DNA of 64,000 nt from Posidonia oceanica (lineage: Eukaryota; Streptophyta; Magnoliopsida; Alismatales; Posidoniaceae). The notes below the pieces were generated by a model. It worked only from the letters and a program-made list of their open reading frames with translations. It made no database searches and had not been told where the DNA came from. The stretch is from the NCBI GenBank assembly GCA_037176725.1, contig JAZBRS010000023.1:32049001-32113000 (forward strand), read 5' to 3'. Within the stretch, counting starts at the first letter, position 1, and every line of letters begins with the position of its first letter. Below are positions 1-10,805 of the stretch, piece after piece. The position numbers were made by a program, and so were the translations under genes.

Positions 1-480
1 ACTAGGTGCCCATTACCTCCAAGTTAGGGATAGGGGAAACCTATATGCCTATGAGGGAGCAAAACGATGCAAAAGAGTAGGTGTAGGCCCTTGGGAGTTT
101 GGTCTGGAGCCTGTCCTCACCGCCCACCACCCATGCACTGCAAATCACCCTTTCCTGAGTGCCACCAGCAAGTTAAGAGTTTGAGTAGAGTCCAGTGAGT
201 CAGGGACCCCTCTCTTCCTCTGCAGCAGGCACTAAGCACTCCGTATGCTGAGGCCTATAGCATATAAGCAAAAATCATGCATACATTTACAGCATCTACC
301 ATAAATCATGCACATATCTGCGCATACCAAGCATAAACCATGCATGCATGCACAGCATAAGTCATTCTCTCCTTCTATCTTCCCGCTCTGCAAAACTTGG
401 CTCGGCGTTGAGACAGTACTTCTATCAAGCATGTGTCGACCTTCTTCAAGCTGCATTGGTCCAGAGCTCTGACCAACCAC
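1..480 (+). repeat. Internal repeat shared with 11575-12240
   Basis: Non-coding stretch that recurs in diverged form at 11575-12240. Shared landmarks, in the same order, are 'ttacctccaag', 'gagtaggtgtagg', 'agcaggca', a run of 'catgcat' words and 'gacagtacttct'. I read it as 3' internal sequence of a plus-strand Tat-like retrotransposon. From 481 to 695 I see nothing except the leader of the following gene remnant. Confidence 0.6.
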
Positions 481-695
481 TTGCCCCAGCAGAACTGCCT
501 TAGTCTGAATACGTTTAATATCTGCACTCTGAATGCTAACTGTTAAACCTGCTGAACATACTTGAATGCTAGCCTTGAATTCTGCATCTTTACCAGCCAG
601 TGGTTGTATGCATATACCTGATCTGATGAACTGCAACTCTGATTACAGGTACTTGAAGTTTCTGCACCGGTAGCCTGCACTTACACTCCTGCACG

Positions 696-1899
696 ATGGG
701 TTATCCAACTCTGGTCACTCCCATGCACTGCTTAGATGCCCTGCGAGAATGGGTTGGCAAACTCACTGAAGCCGACTGCGAGAAGCTACGCACTTGGGGT
801 ATCCCTTCCAAGCTCCTGAAGGCAACAGACGTTGAAGTAAGCCGCCATCTCCTATGCGCTGTAGCAAGGTTTTGGAAGCCAGCACATCATGTCTTCTGTT
901 TCGACAGGACAGAGCTGACTCCCACGCTAGAGGAGGTGCATCGGATGTGCGGCTTCTCTAAGATTATGGGACCTCCAGTCTTCATGAGGCGCGATGGATA
1001 CACTACGGTCCTGAGCCAGTTGACTGGGCTCTCTGCTAAAGGCTGCCAGCAAAGACTAATCTGCACCAGTGGGCCCACGCCCCATGCTTCGCCTAGCATA
1101 TTTTGATGCAGTTATGGAAAGGCACGCTGAACTCGGAGACGAGCTGTGGCTTCGGGGATTCGTCACCCGCTTTCTAGGCGAACTGATCTTCACGCATGGT
1201 AGGATGACAGTTGCAATTGAGATTGCTGACATTGCACTTGCAGTGGTGACCTGGCAGATCAACCTGGCACCAGTCGTCCTCGCAGAAACATATCGCAGGT
1301 TGGACCGCATTGTGCACCGCTACCGCCAGTTCCACGGCTGTGGAGTACTTGTGCAAATCTGGCTAGCTGCACACCTGGAGATGGACCTCTTGCACCCTCA
1401 GAGGCATGCTATTGAAACATACTGTAGCAGTGGCCATGCAAGAACCATAAAGAGCGTGCCAAAAAAGTATCAGAAGCTATCTGAGCTGACGGATGACGCA
1501 GTGACTTGGCGAATCATCCCATCCGTAGCAGAGCCCTTCACCGTCTTCTTCGATGCTTGCGACATGCGGCTTGTAGTGCTGCCAGGATTCACCGGGGGTG
1601 TGGAGTACCACCCTATCCGGGTTATGTGGCAGTTTGGCTACCGGCAGGGTGCCTTCATTGATAGCACTGCACCCAGGCTCATGCAGACTTACCCGCTTAA
1701 CACAACAGCATCCACAATAGTGCTGGCAGACCTGATGCGGCACGGGGTCAAGTCTACAGACATTGTAGCTGTGAAAAGATCAGGATGTATTTCTGAGTAT
1801 GTCACTGAGGTGCAGGGACTCCGGCCCCTCAACGAGATTCCTCCTGGCACCCCCCAGTTCCCTGACTCCTGCCAAGCGAAGAAGGCTCGACATAACTAG
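696..1899 (+). pseudogene. DUF7745-like plant-mobile-type gene, frameshifted
   Basis: Two overlapping reading frames (696-1106 and 1069-1899) together make one protein of about 390 residues; the frame changes near 1055-1085, so the gene is broken. The first part has an LREW start, a segment like 'RFWKPAHHVFCF' and then 'ELTPTLEEVHRMCGF'. The second has 'LAETYRRLD' followed by 'FHGCGVLVQIWL', then a 'YHPIRVMWQFGYRQ' segment. This order (FW box, LTPTLEE box, LAETY box, GC-LLQIWL box, RQFG box) is what I recall for plant DUF7745 / plant-mobile-domain-like proteins, often found inside LTR elements; their function is unknown. It lies in the sense direction, in the 3' internal part of the element whose LTR starts at 4662. 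Family assignment is from memory; the frameshift is seen directly. Confidence 0.55.
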
Positions 1900-2342
1900 G
1901 CGTCTATGCAGTTGTTTGCTTGTATTGCTTTTGTTGAATCATGCTGTATTTCTTTCGGCCTACCAGAGGTGTGTAACCAGAGATTCACTCAATACAAAGA
2001 TGTTTCACGCCATTTGTTTGTGTTGCATGCCTTGCCTATTGCATATCTCTTCCGGCCAGGATGTTGCAGGACCTGCATCAAGCACCCCAAAGCATTAGCC
2101 CATGCAAACAACCTAAAGCAGCCTTGCAAGAGATCTAGAGCAGTCCCCCCGCGAGCACCATGCAATCTGCAACCTCAGCAAGGGAGTCGCAGCAAAGCTC
2201 CCCTTGCAGTCAACATACGCGCAAAGAACCTCTGCAGACCCATGCATCGCCGCAACTACCTTTGCCCAGGTCACTCTGGGCTGGCATCCCCAACTGCTCG
2301 CCTGGCAAACGTGTTAGTTTTGTCTGCATTTCCCTTGCTTTT

Positions 2343-2420
2343 GATACTAGGGGCGCTTCGGCTGTCCCCTGGTATCATCCCTGATACTAGGGGCATCTTT
2401 TTAGCTGCTCTTTGGTATCG
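2343..2420 (+). repeat. Pair of GATAC-type hairpins
   Basis: GATACTAGGGG (2343-2353) pairs with CCCCTGGTATC (2366-2376), with one G-T wobble. A second copy starts with GATACTAGGGG at 2383 and closes with a degenerate 'tttggtatc' near 2419. The same hairpin recurs at 12485 and 12691 and, in the opposite orientation, at 45348-45386 and 56776-56814. The rest of 1900-2440 is non-coding. Confidence 0.75.
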
Positions 2421-2439
2421 CTCTCTCTTTTTCTCTTTC

Positions 2440-4195
2440 TTGCTTGCTTCCTCGGGCGAGGACGAGCCTTTTTCCTTTTCCTGCTTGCTTCCTCGGGCGA
2501 GGATAAGCTCTTCTTGGACCCCGTATGCTCGGAGTCTTGCCCTGTATCCTCATGTGAGGATCAGCCCTTGCATGGCTTCGCTCCGTACGGACGATGCCCA
2601 CGCTTGCCCGCCTCCTTTCTTTTCCTGCTTGTCCTCGGGCGAGGACAAGTCTTTTGTCTTTCTTGCTTGTCCTCGGGCGAGGACAAGCCTTTTCTCATTT
2701 CACGTGACTTTGCTTCGTGCAAACGGAGTCCCGCTCGCTTGCTTCCTTGGGCGAGGACAGGCTTCTTTCTTCTGCCCCTCCTGCTTGTTTCCTCGGGCGA
2801 GGACAAGCCTTTTTCCTTTTTTACGCGACTCCGCTCCGTGCGGACGAAGTCCCGCCTGCTTGCTTTCTCGAGCGAGGACAAGCCTTTTTTCCCTTTTTGC
2901 GCAACTCTGCTTCGTGCATATGGAGTCCTGCCTGTTTGCTTCCTCAGGCGAGGACAAGCCCTGCTTGGCTCTGTGTGGACAGAGCCCCTGTCTGTTTCCT
3001 CGGGCGAGGATCAGACCCGCTTGCTTCCTCAGACGAGGACAAGCCTTGCGCAGCTCTGCGCAGATGGAGTTTCCCTGTTCCTCGGGCGAGGATCAGGCCC
3101 GCTTAGTCCTCGGCCAAGGATAAGCGTATGCGTGCCCTACTTGCTTCCTCGGGCGAGGACAAGCTCTTCTCGGACCCCGTATGCTCGAAGTCCTGTCCTG
3201 TATCCTCGTGCAAGGATCAACCCTTGCGTGGCTTCGCTCCATGCGGACGATGCCCACGCTTGCCCTCCTCCTTTCTTTTCTCGCTTGCTTCCTCGGGCGA
3301 GGACAAGCCTTTTTCCGTTTCATGTGACTCCGCTCCGTGCGGACGGAGTCCCGCTTGCTTGCTTCCTTGGGCGAGGACAAGCCTCTTTCTTCTTCCCCTC
3401 CTGCTTGTTTCCTCGGGCGAGGATAGGCCTTTTTTCCTTTTTGCGTGGCTCCGCTCCGTGCGGACGGGGTCCTGCTTGCTTGCTTCCTCGGGTGAGGACA
3501 AGCCTCTTTCTTCTTTCCCTCCTGCTTGTTTCCCCAGCTAGGGACGAGCCCCCTAGGCGACTTCGCTCCATGCGAACGAAGCCCCCTGTCTGTCCCCTTG
3601 GGCGAGGATCAGATTGCCGCTTGCTTCCTCGGGCGAGGACAAGCCTTCCTTTGGATTCCATCCGCACGGAATCCCCCGCTTGCTTCCTCAGGCGAGGACA
3701 AGCCTTTACCGTCTTCGTCCGCACGGAGACCGTGCTTGCTTCCTCGGGCGAGGACAAGCTCTTCTCAGACCCCGTATGCTCGGAGTCTTGCCATGTATCC
3801 TTGTGCGAGGATCAGCCCTTGCGTGGCCTCGCTCCGTGCAGACGATGCCCACACTTGCCTACCTCCTTTCTATTTCATGCTTGCTTCCTCAAGCGAGGAA
3901 AAGCTCTTCTCGGACCCCGTATGCTCGAAGTCCTACCCTGTATCCTCGTGCGAGGATCAGCCCTTGCGTGGCCTCGCTCCGTGCGGACGATGCCCACACT
4001 TGCCTACCCCCTTTCTTTTCTTGCTTGCTTCCTCGGGCGAGGACAAGCTCTTCTTGAACCCCGTATGCTCGGAGTCCTGCCCTGTATCCTCATGCGAGGA
4101 TCAGCCCTTGCGTGGCTTCGCTCCGTGCGGACGATGCCTATGCTTGTCTGCCCCCTTTCTCTTACTTGCTTGTTTCCTCGGACGAGGACAAGCTG
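2440..4195 (+). repeat. Palindromic tandem array (CCTCGGGCGAGG type)
   Basis: A 1.75-kb array of short imperfect palindromes in several alternating classes. Class 1 is CTTG-n-CCTCG-GG-CGAGG-n-CAAG. Class 2 is ATCCTCG-TG-CGAGGAT (3942-3957), with the variant ATCCTCATGTGAGGAT (2546-2561) in which both arms changed. Class 3 is GACTCCG...CGGAGTC (arms 3326-3332 and 3344-3350), with the variant GGATTCC...GGAATCC (3653-3659 and 3668-3674) and a CTTCG...CGAAG variant near 3560-3580. The units happen to lack stop codons, so very long frames (up to 673 codons, 2412-4433) cross the array. Those frames simply repeat translations of the units and resemble no protein I know. Sits 3' of the DUF7745-like remnant and before an LTR. 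Confidence 0.85.
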
Positions 4196-4204
4196 CTTCT
4201 GTTT

Positions 4205-4330
4205 CCCCTATAGGCTGGCAGCCCTAACTGCTCGGTCGACAGTCGTCCAATTGTCTCCCCTTTTTGCTTGTTGGGCTAGCAGCCCTAACTGCTCGGATGC
4301 CAAGCCCGTCAGTCTTGTCAGATGTCCCCT
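4205..4330 (+). repeat. Two GGGCTGGCAGCCC hairpin units
   Basis: Two copies of a unit with a GGGCT-n3-AGCCC hairpin followed by 'taactgctcgg' and a short tail. The same unit recurs at 9040-9190, 12255-12420 and, reversed, many times in M1 and M2. The stretch 4340-4545 after it is low-complexity GCAT-rich sequence ('gcattgcatc' words) with no gene. Confidence 0.7.
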
Positions 4331-4645
4331 TTTGCGAGCCCAGACTAACCCCCAAACTCATGCATTGCATTGCAGCTTTCTTTGCATCCCTTCTGCATCA
4401 GCATCGCATTCTTTTACTAACGGCATTGCATGATAAATAGTTGCATCGGCAAGCATTGCATCTGCATTAGCACGCATTGCATCAACATCAGCATTCGCAT
4501 CAGCATCTGCATTGCGGCTCTGAGTTGTGTTTTCCGGTGCATCCACTGGGTGAATAGCTTACGCCTACAGTCATTTGCGCTCCTGCCGGCGTCAGGTAGG
4601 GTGTCTTATCAACCTTGAGCAGCGGTCCCGCTACACTTGACCTCG

Positions 4646-4661
4646 CTCAGGGAGGGGCATC
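4646..4661 (+). other. Polypurine tract (PPT)
   Basis: CTCAGGGAGGGGCATC immediately precedes the LTR terminus AGTAGACACCCC. The same 16 bases, reversed, adjoin the M1 and M2 3' LTRs (28777-28792 and 54982-54997). A conserved purine-rich run touching an LTR start is the second-strand primer site of LTR elements, so this LTR is a 3' LTR for the sequence on its left. Confidence 0.8.
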
Positions 4662-4883
4662 AGTAGACACCCCATTCTGACAGCCTGGAAGTTGGTTGTT
4701 TCCTTTTGCAGGCTCGTGTGGACTCTGGAATGGTATTCTTTCTCCTAAACCTTTTTTCTAACCCATTTCCAAGCCCAAAACCTTGCCTAAACCTTAAAAG
4801 CCTTAACCCAAGCCTCTTTGCAACTTTTAAAACCTTTCTAGGCCCAAGCCCAAGCCCATTTGCAGCTTTTGCCAACTGAGTGT

Positions 4884-7035
4884 GTTGGACGCTGGAAAAG
4901 GCAGCGTCCAACGTTGGACGCGCCCTGTGCTAGCGTCCAACGTTGGACGCCCTCTGCTTCAGCGTCCAACGGCTCGGTTGCAGCAGCGGCTGCTCTGCCC
5001 CCTTTGGCTCACTACCTGTCCACTCCACCGCCTCCCTGCACTTACTACCCATCCCCTCTTCCACTCCACGCCATCCACTACCTTCCAAAGCCAAGTTACT
5101 AGCCATCCCCTCCTCATCAGCACCAAAACCGATCTCTCGGCCCTCACTGACTTCTACCGCCCGCACCTGCCACCGCCCTGACCTTGCCGGCCCTTTGACA
5201 GCACCCATGCCCTCTCCTGACATTCCTCGTGGCTTCCCCACACTCAACAACACCTGCCACCACTTGCAATTGCCAGAATTCGACCTGCAACCTTGACTGC
5301 CAGCACCAGAACCCATGCCCTTTGCAACAAAACCACAACTTCATGCCTTTGCAGCACTCACCACACAGAGCCAAGAAGGAATTCGCCACCTCCGAGAGCA
5401 AGAGTGATCTCCCCTATTCGTCCTCGACCTGTCACCGACCTCTCCGTTGCTTCCAGCAGTTCGTGCGACCTCGCCGGAGTAGCCTCTGCCACGACATCTG
5501 CAGCACCGGCAAGCAAGGTGGAACCGCCGTTCCAGGCCGCCAAAAGGTAGGCTTTCTGTCTCCTAAGTTCATGCATGCCTATTAGCTTGTATCCATGCAC
5601 TTTCTGGATTTTTTTGAATCCTTTTGGCCATGATTCGTGGCCAGAAGAGACTTCAATGTGTTGGACGCACCAGCTGGTGTGTCCAACATTTGACGCGGCA
5701 TAGGCCAGCGTCCAACACCCTGCTTTCCTTAGCTTTTGTTCTGATGGTTTCCATGCTCTATTGTTAGCTAGTTTTTGCAAGTTTGTGCTGCATGCCTTCT
5801 TTATGCGTTTCCAGATGCTATGCCATGCCTGTATCCATGCTTTGATCCATGCCTAAGTCTTTTTGCTTGATTTAAGTTTGCATGCTTCCTGCCTGCGTTG
5901 GACGCCTGGGTGAGCCGCGTCCAATGTTGGACGCTGGTTCACCTAGCGTCCAACACCTGTGTTAGCTGTAGCTTGCTGCCATGCCTACACCTTGCTTATT
6001 TTTTATGCTTATTCATGATCCATGCTTGCTTAGAGATGCCTGGCCCCTATGGCAACCACGCTTAGGTTTGCTAGGATCTTTTTAAGTTGCATGCTCCTTT
6101 TTGCAAAGTTTTGATTCTATATTTCTATGCATGCTTCCTTTTTATTTGTTCTCTGGGATTAAATGCTTGCTATGCATGATTATTTTGCTCTGGCATGTCT
6201 TTGGTATGTCTGCATGCATATAGGTGGGGTTAGAGCTGAGCTCCCCCTTTAGTACAGGTAAGTTGGCATTCTGTAGGCGTTGGATGCCAGAGGCTTCAGC
6301 GTCCAACGTTGGACGCTGCTGTCTCCAGCGTCTAACGTCCCTGCTCTTCTGCATGCTTTTGGATGCTTGCATATTGCCCTGATCTATTTGCTTACATATC
6401 TCCTGTGTTTCCATGCATGTTTAGCTTCTTTTGCAACTGTTCTTTAGCCTTCCTTAGATCATTTGCTATTTTATGCAAGTTTTTTGTGTGTTTGTGCCTC
6501 CCAGGGCGTTGTACGCTGCTGGTGTAGGCGTCCAACATTGGACGCTGGCCTAGCTCGCGTCCAATGTTCTGGTTGTGCCTCTGGCCTAGCACATGCTGCA
6601 GTTGGTAAGTTTCTGGCTTTTTTGTGTGATCCCATGCTTGTATGCTCATTCTGTGCTTTTATCCAGTAGCCCAAATGCATGTACCCATTTTTTATTTGCC
6701 TTTTCTATGCTTTCTTGTCCTGCTGTCTTCTGGCCTGTGTTGGACGCCTGTCTCTTTGGCATCTAACGTTGGACGCCATGTTCAGGGGCGTCCAACACTC
6801 TACTTGCTTTGATCTTTGATCCTAGCTTGCTCCTTGCTCTGGTTCCTCCTCTAATCCTCTGTTAGGTTAGTCCTGCATGTCGTACACCCATTTAGTTGCA
6901 TTCATGCATCTGTATTGCATCCATATAGCTAGAATGCATGGTTTTCTAAAAACTGCATGCTGTCTGCCTCCGGCAGGTGTTGGACGCCAACATTGGCAGC
7001 GTCCAACGTTGGACGCCGCTGTTGCCAGCGTCCAA
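4884..7035 (+). repeat. Seven GTTGGACGC hairpin modules in the P1 LTR
   Basis: Modules at 4884-4970 (three hairpins), 5660-5716, 5897-5954, 6279-6336, 6508-6565, 6739-6796 and 6979-7035. A standard module is GTTGGACGC, a loop of about 11 nt, GCGTCCAAC, then at once GTTGGACGC, a second loop, GCGTCCAAC: about 58 bp in all. The central junction GCGTCCAACGTTGGACGC is itself a perfect 18-bp palindrome. Arms are conserved and loops differ from module to module. Modules are several hundred bp apart with unrelated sequence between them. Confidence 0.9.
4930..5546 (+). other. Proline-rich LTR segment ending at a splice-donor-like site
   Basis: A Pro/Ser/Thr-rich coding-like segment, now in pieces across frames, that ends 'VEPPFQAAKR' next to AAAG|GTAGGC (5547). 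Minus-strand counterparts occur in the M2 LTR (54765 to about 54150, ending 'VEPAFQPAKR' at a GTAAGC donor) and the M1 LTR (28507 to about 27890, at a GTAAGG donor). Three-way conservation of the peptide end and of a GT donor suggests an ancestral exon inside the LTR. No known domain recognised. Confidence 0.4.
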
Positions 7036-7867
7036 TGCTTGCAGTTGGCCTGACTTAGTTTTAAATCGCCGATTTTGCTTCGCTCGTCGTTTTCCGCCTT
7101 TTATGGCTTCTAATGCTTATTGCCACCCCTATGCATGTTGCCCAACCTTTGTTTTGATTTGCACCCCGCTTTCGCCTCGTTTTTCGTGCTTTACATCGTT
7201 TCCCGTGCTTTGCATCGTTTTCCGCTGCTTTGCATCGTTTTCCGTGCCTTGAATCATTTTCCGCACCTTGCATTGTTTTCCGCATTTCACACCATTTTCC
7301 ACACCCATTTTGCTTTACCTCTTGCATGTCGTTTGCATTGCTTGGTTTTCTCTGCGGTTTTGCTTTATCGCCTGCATCTACATTTAGGGCTACGATGCTT
7401 ACTGCCTAGGAGTTCTCACGAAACAGGGTCCGTCTAGTTCGAAACACTAGCAGCGTTGCTGAGCACATAGATAGCATGTTTATTTCCCATGCATAGCAGG
7501 TAGGCATTCATGGCATTTAGGCATTAGGCTAGCATTTCCCTGCATTAGCGCGAGATTGCCTAAGAAAGACCGACTCTCAGACGTATCGAGGTGCCTAACA
7601 CCTTCCCCGTGCGTAACAGAAGTCCTTGCCCTTTCTCTTGGCTCGCATTGACCTTTCCTTTATCCTAGGCATGAGTCATAGCATAGCATAGCATAGCTTA
7701 GCATTGCATCCCTTTACCCCCTCTTTGCTTTTGGTTTTGCATGTCTTTTCATGCTTTACTCTCGGTTTTCCCTGTCTTCCAATTCAATAGACCTGGTGGC
7801 AACTCCAATTTAGTCTTATCATTTCTTTTCTTTCCTTTTGCCAGCGTTTCCGAGTCGAGTTTGATCG

Positions 7868-9028
7868 GTGCATGCAAACTTTGATATCGTGCATGGACGA
7901 TCAGAATTCAGGATTAAGGATTACTACACCCGCGTGGAAGGCTCACTCCGTAGCGGTAGCTTTCCCACACTATCTACATTTGCCAAACACAATAGTGGCA
8001 GCAGTAGCAACAATAGCGGCAACAACAACCCTAGGAGGAGAGATCCTTCGAAGCCCTTTGTTGCATATGTTCACCCCCATGCCACTCCAATTAATATGGT
8101 GGCTCAGTCTTTTCCGAGTTAGGTGGTATATGCTCCTACACCTAGGACACACACACCACACATCACTCCCACCACCCAACTGATGTATCCTGCCCCACCG
8201 GTCCGGCAAGGACGCCAGGGGCAAAGATGGCCTCCGCGCGCACCACGCAACTATACTCCTTTGGTTGAACCTTTGAGTGCCGACTTTCCCAAGGTCGCGT
8301 CACTCCTGAGGCTTCTAGAGGTTCGTCCACCTCCGAGTCCCCTTCCGCATTTGTACAACATGAACCTCTATTGCAATTTCCATCAAGTCACGGGGCACTC
8401 GACTGATTGCTGTTATTCATTGCGGAATGCGATTCAGGACTTGATTGACCACAAGGTCATCATAATTGACACTCAGGAGGTAGCCTCCACTCCTGTGCCA
8501 CCACCTGCACCTGGCCTTACACCTCAGCACCCCAACATAGTCAACTAGCCTTTGCCTCCACACTCGAGCTCGGGAGGCACTGGGCCCTCAGGAGTTCATT
8601 GTGTCTTTCCTCCTGAGCCTGCCACACCAGTAGTGGATCCTTCTTCTTTGATTCACCACATCTTTGAGTATTTTGATGTGCACTTGTATCCGTCGGCTCT
8701 CGCTAGTTCCGAGTCGGCAATTCACATGATACGATTGAATGTAGAGCCAGAGCACACCACTACGCAATCCACCACACAATCCCAAGCTCAACCTAGACCT
8801 TCTGATATTCTGTGTCGTGTCAATCGATTTGAGTCGGTTAATTTCATCCCTGATCTTGAACGCGTCAGCCATTTGATTGTTCATTCCAACCCTTCTTTGA
8901 TGGTCAAGAACCTATGTCTCCGTTGGGGTTATGAGAGAGGAACACCACTCGGGCGGTACGGCAAAGGGATCGCCGAGCCTGTCGTAGCAGCGGAGCGAAA
9001 GGACAACGAAGGATTTGGCTACAACTGA
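7868..9028 (+). pseudogene. gag: Truncated Tat-like gag fused to an LTR end
   Basis: One frame runs from an ATG inside the LTR (7868) through the LTR end (7928) to 9028, interrupted by TAG at 8120-8122 and 8546-8548. From about 7929 it matches the C-terminal half of M1/M2 gag: 'RVEGSLRSGSFP' (M1: 'RVESSLQSGHFP'), 'YTPLVEPLSADFPKV' and a knuckle-like 'CNFHQVTGHSTDCC' followed by 'LRNAIQDLID'. This is the Tat/Ogre gag end, a nucleic-acid-binding capsid protein. The primer-binding site and the N-terminal half of gag are missing: the LTR end joins codons of mid-gag directly. Both stops are TAG. Not functional. Confidence 0.75.
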
Positions 9029-9039
9029 CAGCCATGAGA

Positions 9040-9240
9040 GCACCGGGCTGGCAGCCCTAACTGCCCGGATGACATCCATCAAAGTGTCTGGCGTTCTGGT
9101 CGGCAAGCACGATAGTCTTGTCTAGAGTTTCCTTCTTCGGGCCGGTACCCCCAAATACCCGGACGGCAAGCACGTTAGTCTTGTCTGGTGCCCTGCTCCT
9201 GGGTTGATAACCCACCAATCATCTGGTGATGAATCCGTCA
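9040..9240 (+). repeat. GGGCTGGCAGCCC hairpin units
   Basis: 'cgggctggcagccctaactg' followed by 'gatgacatccatcaa', then a diverged unit with 'cggcaagcac' and 'agtcttgtct' repeated. Equivalent units lie at 4205-4330, 12255-12420 and in M1/M2. From 9240 to 9545 is low-complexity 'cattacatcgcatt' sequence without a gene. Confidence 0.65.
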
Positions 9241-9545
9241 ACTTATCATGCCCCTCCCGGCATCTTACAGCATCAATTTGCATGCCATTACATCATTTAC
9301 ATCTTATTGTAAGTCATTACATCTCATTGCACATCATTCCATCGCATTGCGTCGCATGGTATTACTTTGCATAAACACTCGCATCACAGCATTTGCATCA
9401 AACTGATATCTTATCTATCCAGCCGGCCGGCATTACATCGCATTTCACTGCATGACATTTCATTGCATCTTATTGCATGCCATCACACTCTGCATATGTC
9501 CCCAGTAGGACCAACATTGCATACTCTTTGGTACTCATCTAGATA

Positions 9546-10805
9546 CCTTTGAGCTACATGGCTCAGATCGCCTGTGAGCTTCATGGCTCAGCGATTCTCA
9601 TTCAGATCCCTTTGAGCTACATGGCTCAGATCACTTGTGAGCTTCATGGATCAGCGATCCTCAATCAGATCCCTTTGAGCTACATGGCACAGATCGCCTG
9701 TGAGCTTCATGGCTCAGCGATCCTCATTCAGATCCCTTTGAGCTATATGGCTCAGATCGCCTGTGAGCTTCATGGCTCAGCGATCCTCAATTAGATCCCT
9801 TTGAGCTGCATGGCTCAGATCGCCTGTGAGCTTCATGGCTCAGCGATCCTCAATCAAATCTCTTTGAGCTACATGGCTCAGATCGCCTGTGAGCTTCATG
9901 ACTCAGCGAACCTCAATTAGATCCCTTTGAGCTACATGGCTCAGATTGCCTATGAGCTTCATGGCTCAGCGATCCTCATTCAGATCCCTTTGAGTTACAT
10001 GGCTCAAATCGCCTGTGAGCTTCATGGCTCAGCGATCCTCAATCAGATCCCTTTGAGCTACATGGCTCAGATCGCCTGTGAGCTTCATGGCTCAGCGATC
10101 CTCATTCAGATCCCTTTGAGCTACATGGCTCAGATCGCTTGTGAGCTTCATGGATCAGCAATCCTTAATCAGATCCCTTTGAGCTACATGGCTCAGATCG
10201 CTTGTGAGCTTCATGGCTTAGCGATCCTCAATCAGATCCCTTTGAGCTACATGGCTCAGATCGCCTGTGAGCTTCATGGCTCAGCGATCCTCATTTAGAT
10301 CCCTTGGAGCTACATGGCTCAGATCGCCTGTGAGCTTCATGGCTCAGTGATCCTCATTCAGATCCCTTTGAGCTACATGGCTCAGATTGCCTGTGAGCTT
10401 CATGGCTCAGCGATTCTCAATCAGATCCCTTTGAGCTACATGGCTCAGATCGTCTGTGAGCTTCATGGCTCAGCGATCCTCAATCAGATCCCTTTGAGCT
10501 ACATGGCTCAGATCGCCTGTGAGCTTCATGGCTCAGCGATCCTCATTCAGATCCCTTTGAGCTACATGGCTCAGATCGCCTGTGAGCTTCATAGCTCAGC
10601 GATCATCAATCAGATTCCTTTGAGCTACATGGCTCAGATCACCTGTGAGCTTCAAGGCTCAGCGATCCTGATTCACATCCCTTTGAGCTACATGGCTCAG
10701 ATCACCTGTGAGTTTCATGGCTCAGCGATCTTCTTTCTGATCCTTTGAGCTACATGGCTCAGATTGCCTGTGAGCTTCATGGCTCAACGATCCTCTTTCT
10801 GATCC
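9546..10805 (+). repeat. 63-bp tandem array, about 20 copies
   Basis: A 63-bp unit repeated about 20 times. Each unit holds two hairpins: GATCGC-n-GAGC-n6-GCTC-n-GCGATC and GATC-n-GAGC-n6-GCTC-n-GATC. Because 63 is a multiple of three the frame stays in phase, and segments 9549-9794, 9927-10298 and 10314-10748 encode a 21-residue repeat (SYMAQIACELHGSAILIQIP plus L) broken by a few stops. I favour a DNA/RNA repeat over a protein: it is non-coding in its relatives, and no upstream gene runs into it. Confidence 0.9.

Larger units (their letters stand above)
4662..7928 (+). repeat. Plus-strand 3.3-kb LTR (P1)
   Basis: LTR of the same family as the M1 and M2 LTRs, in the opposite orientation. 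It starts AGTAGACACCCC (M2 suggests an ancestral TGTAGACACC) and ends GGATTACTACA at 7928. It contains seven GTTGGACGC hairpin modules, a proline-rich conserved stretch ending at a GT splice-donor-like site (5547), and near its 3' end the 'cctggtggcaactcc' block at about 7792-7807. A PPT adjoins it on the left, but gag rather than a primer-binding site follows on the right. It is thus flanked by internal sequence on both sides, as after unequal LTR recombination plus a deletion. Confidence 0.8.

Noticed and set aside
1906..4433. Long open frames (405 and 673 codons) across the left array
   Set aside because: They repeat the translation of stop-free palindromic units in several frames and show no domain; frames follow the array edges rather than a gene.
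4884..7035. CRISPR-like look: conserved repeats with variable ~11-nt spacers
   Set aside because: The arms are inverted, modules have only two or three units and lie hundreds of bp apart inside plant LTRs, and there are no cas-like genes.
9549..10748. A repeat protein gene in the 63-bp array
   Set aside because: Frame openness follows from the unit length; there is no non-repeat start or end and stops already interrupt it. Kept only as a finding to test.
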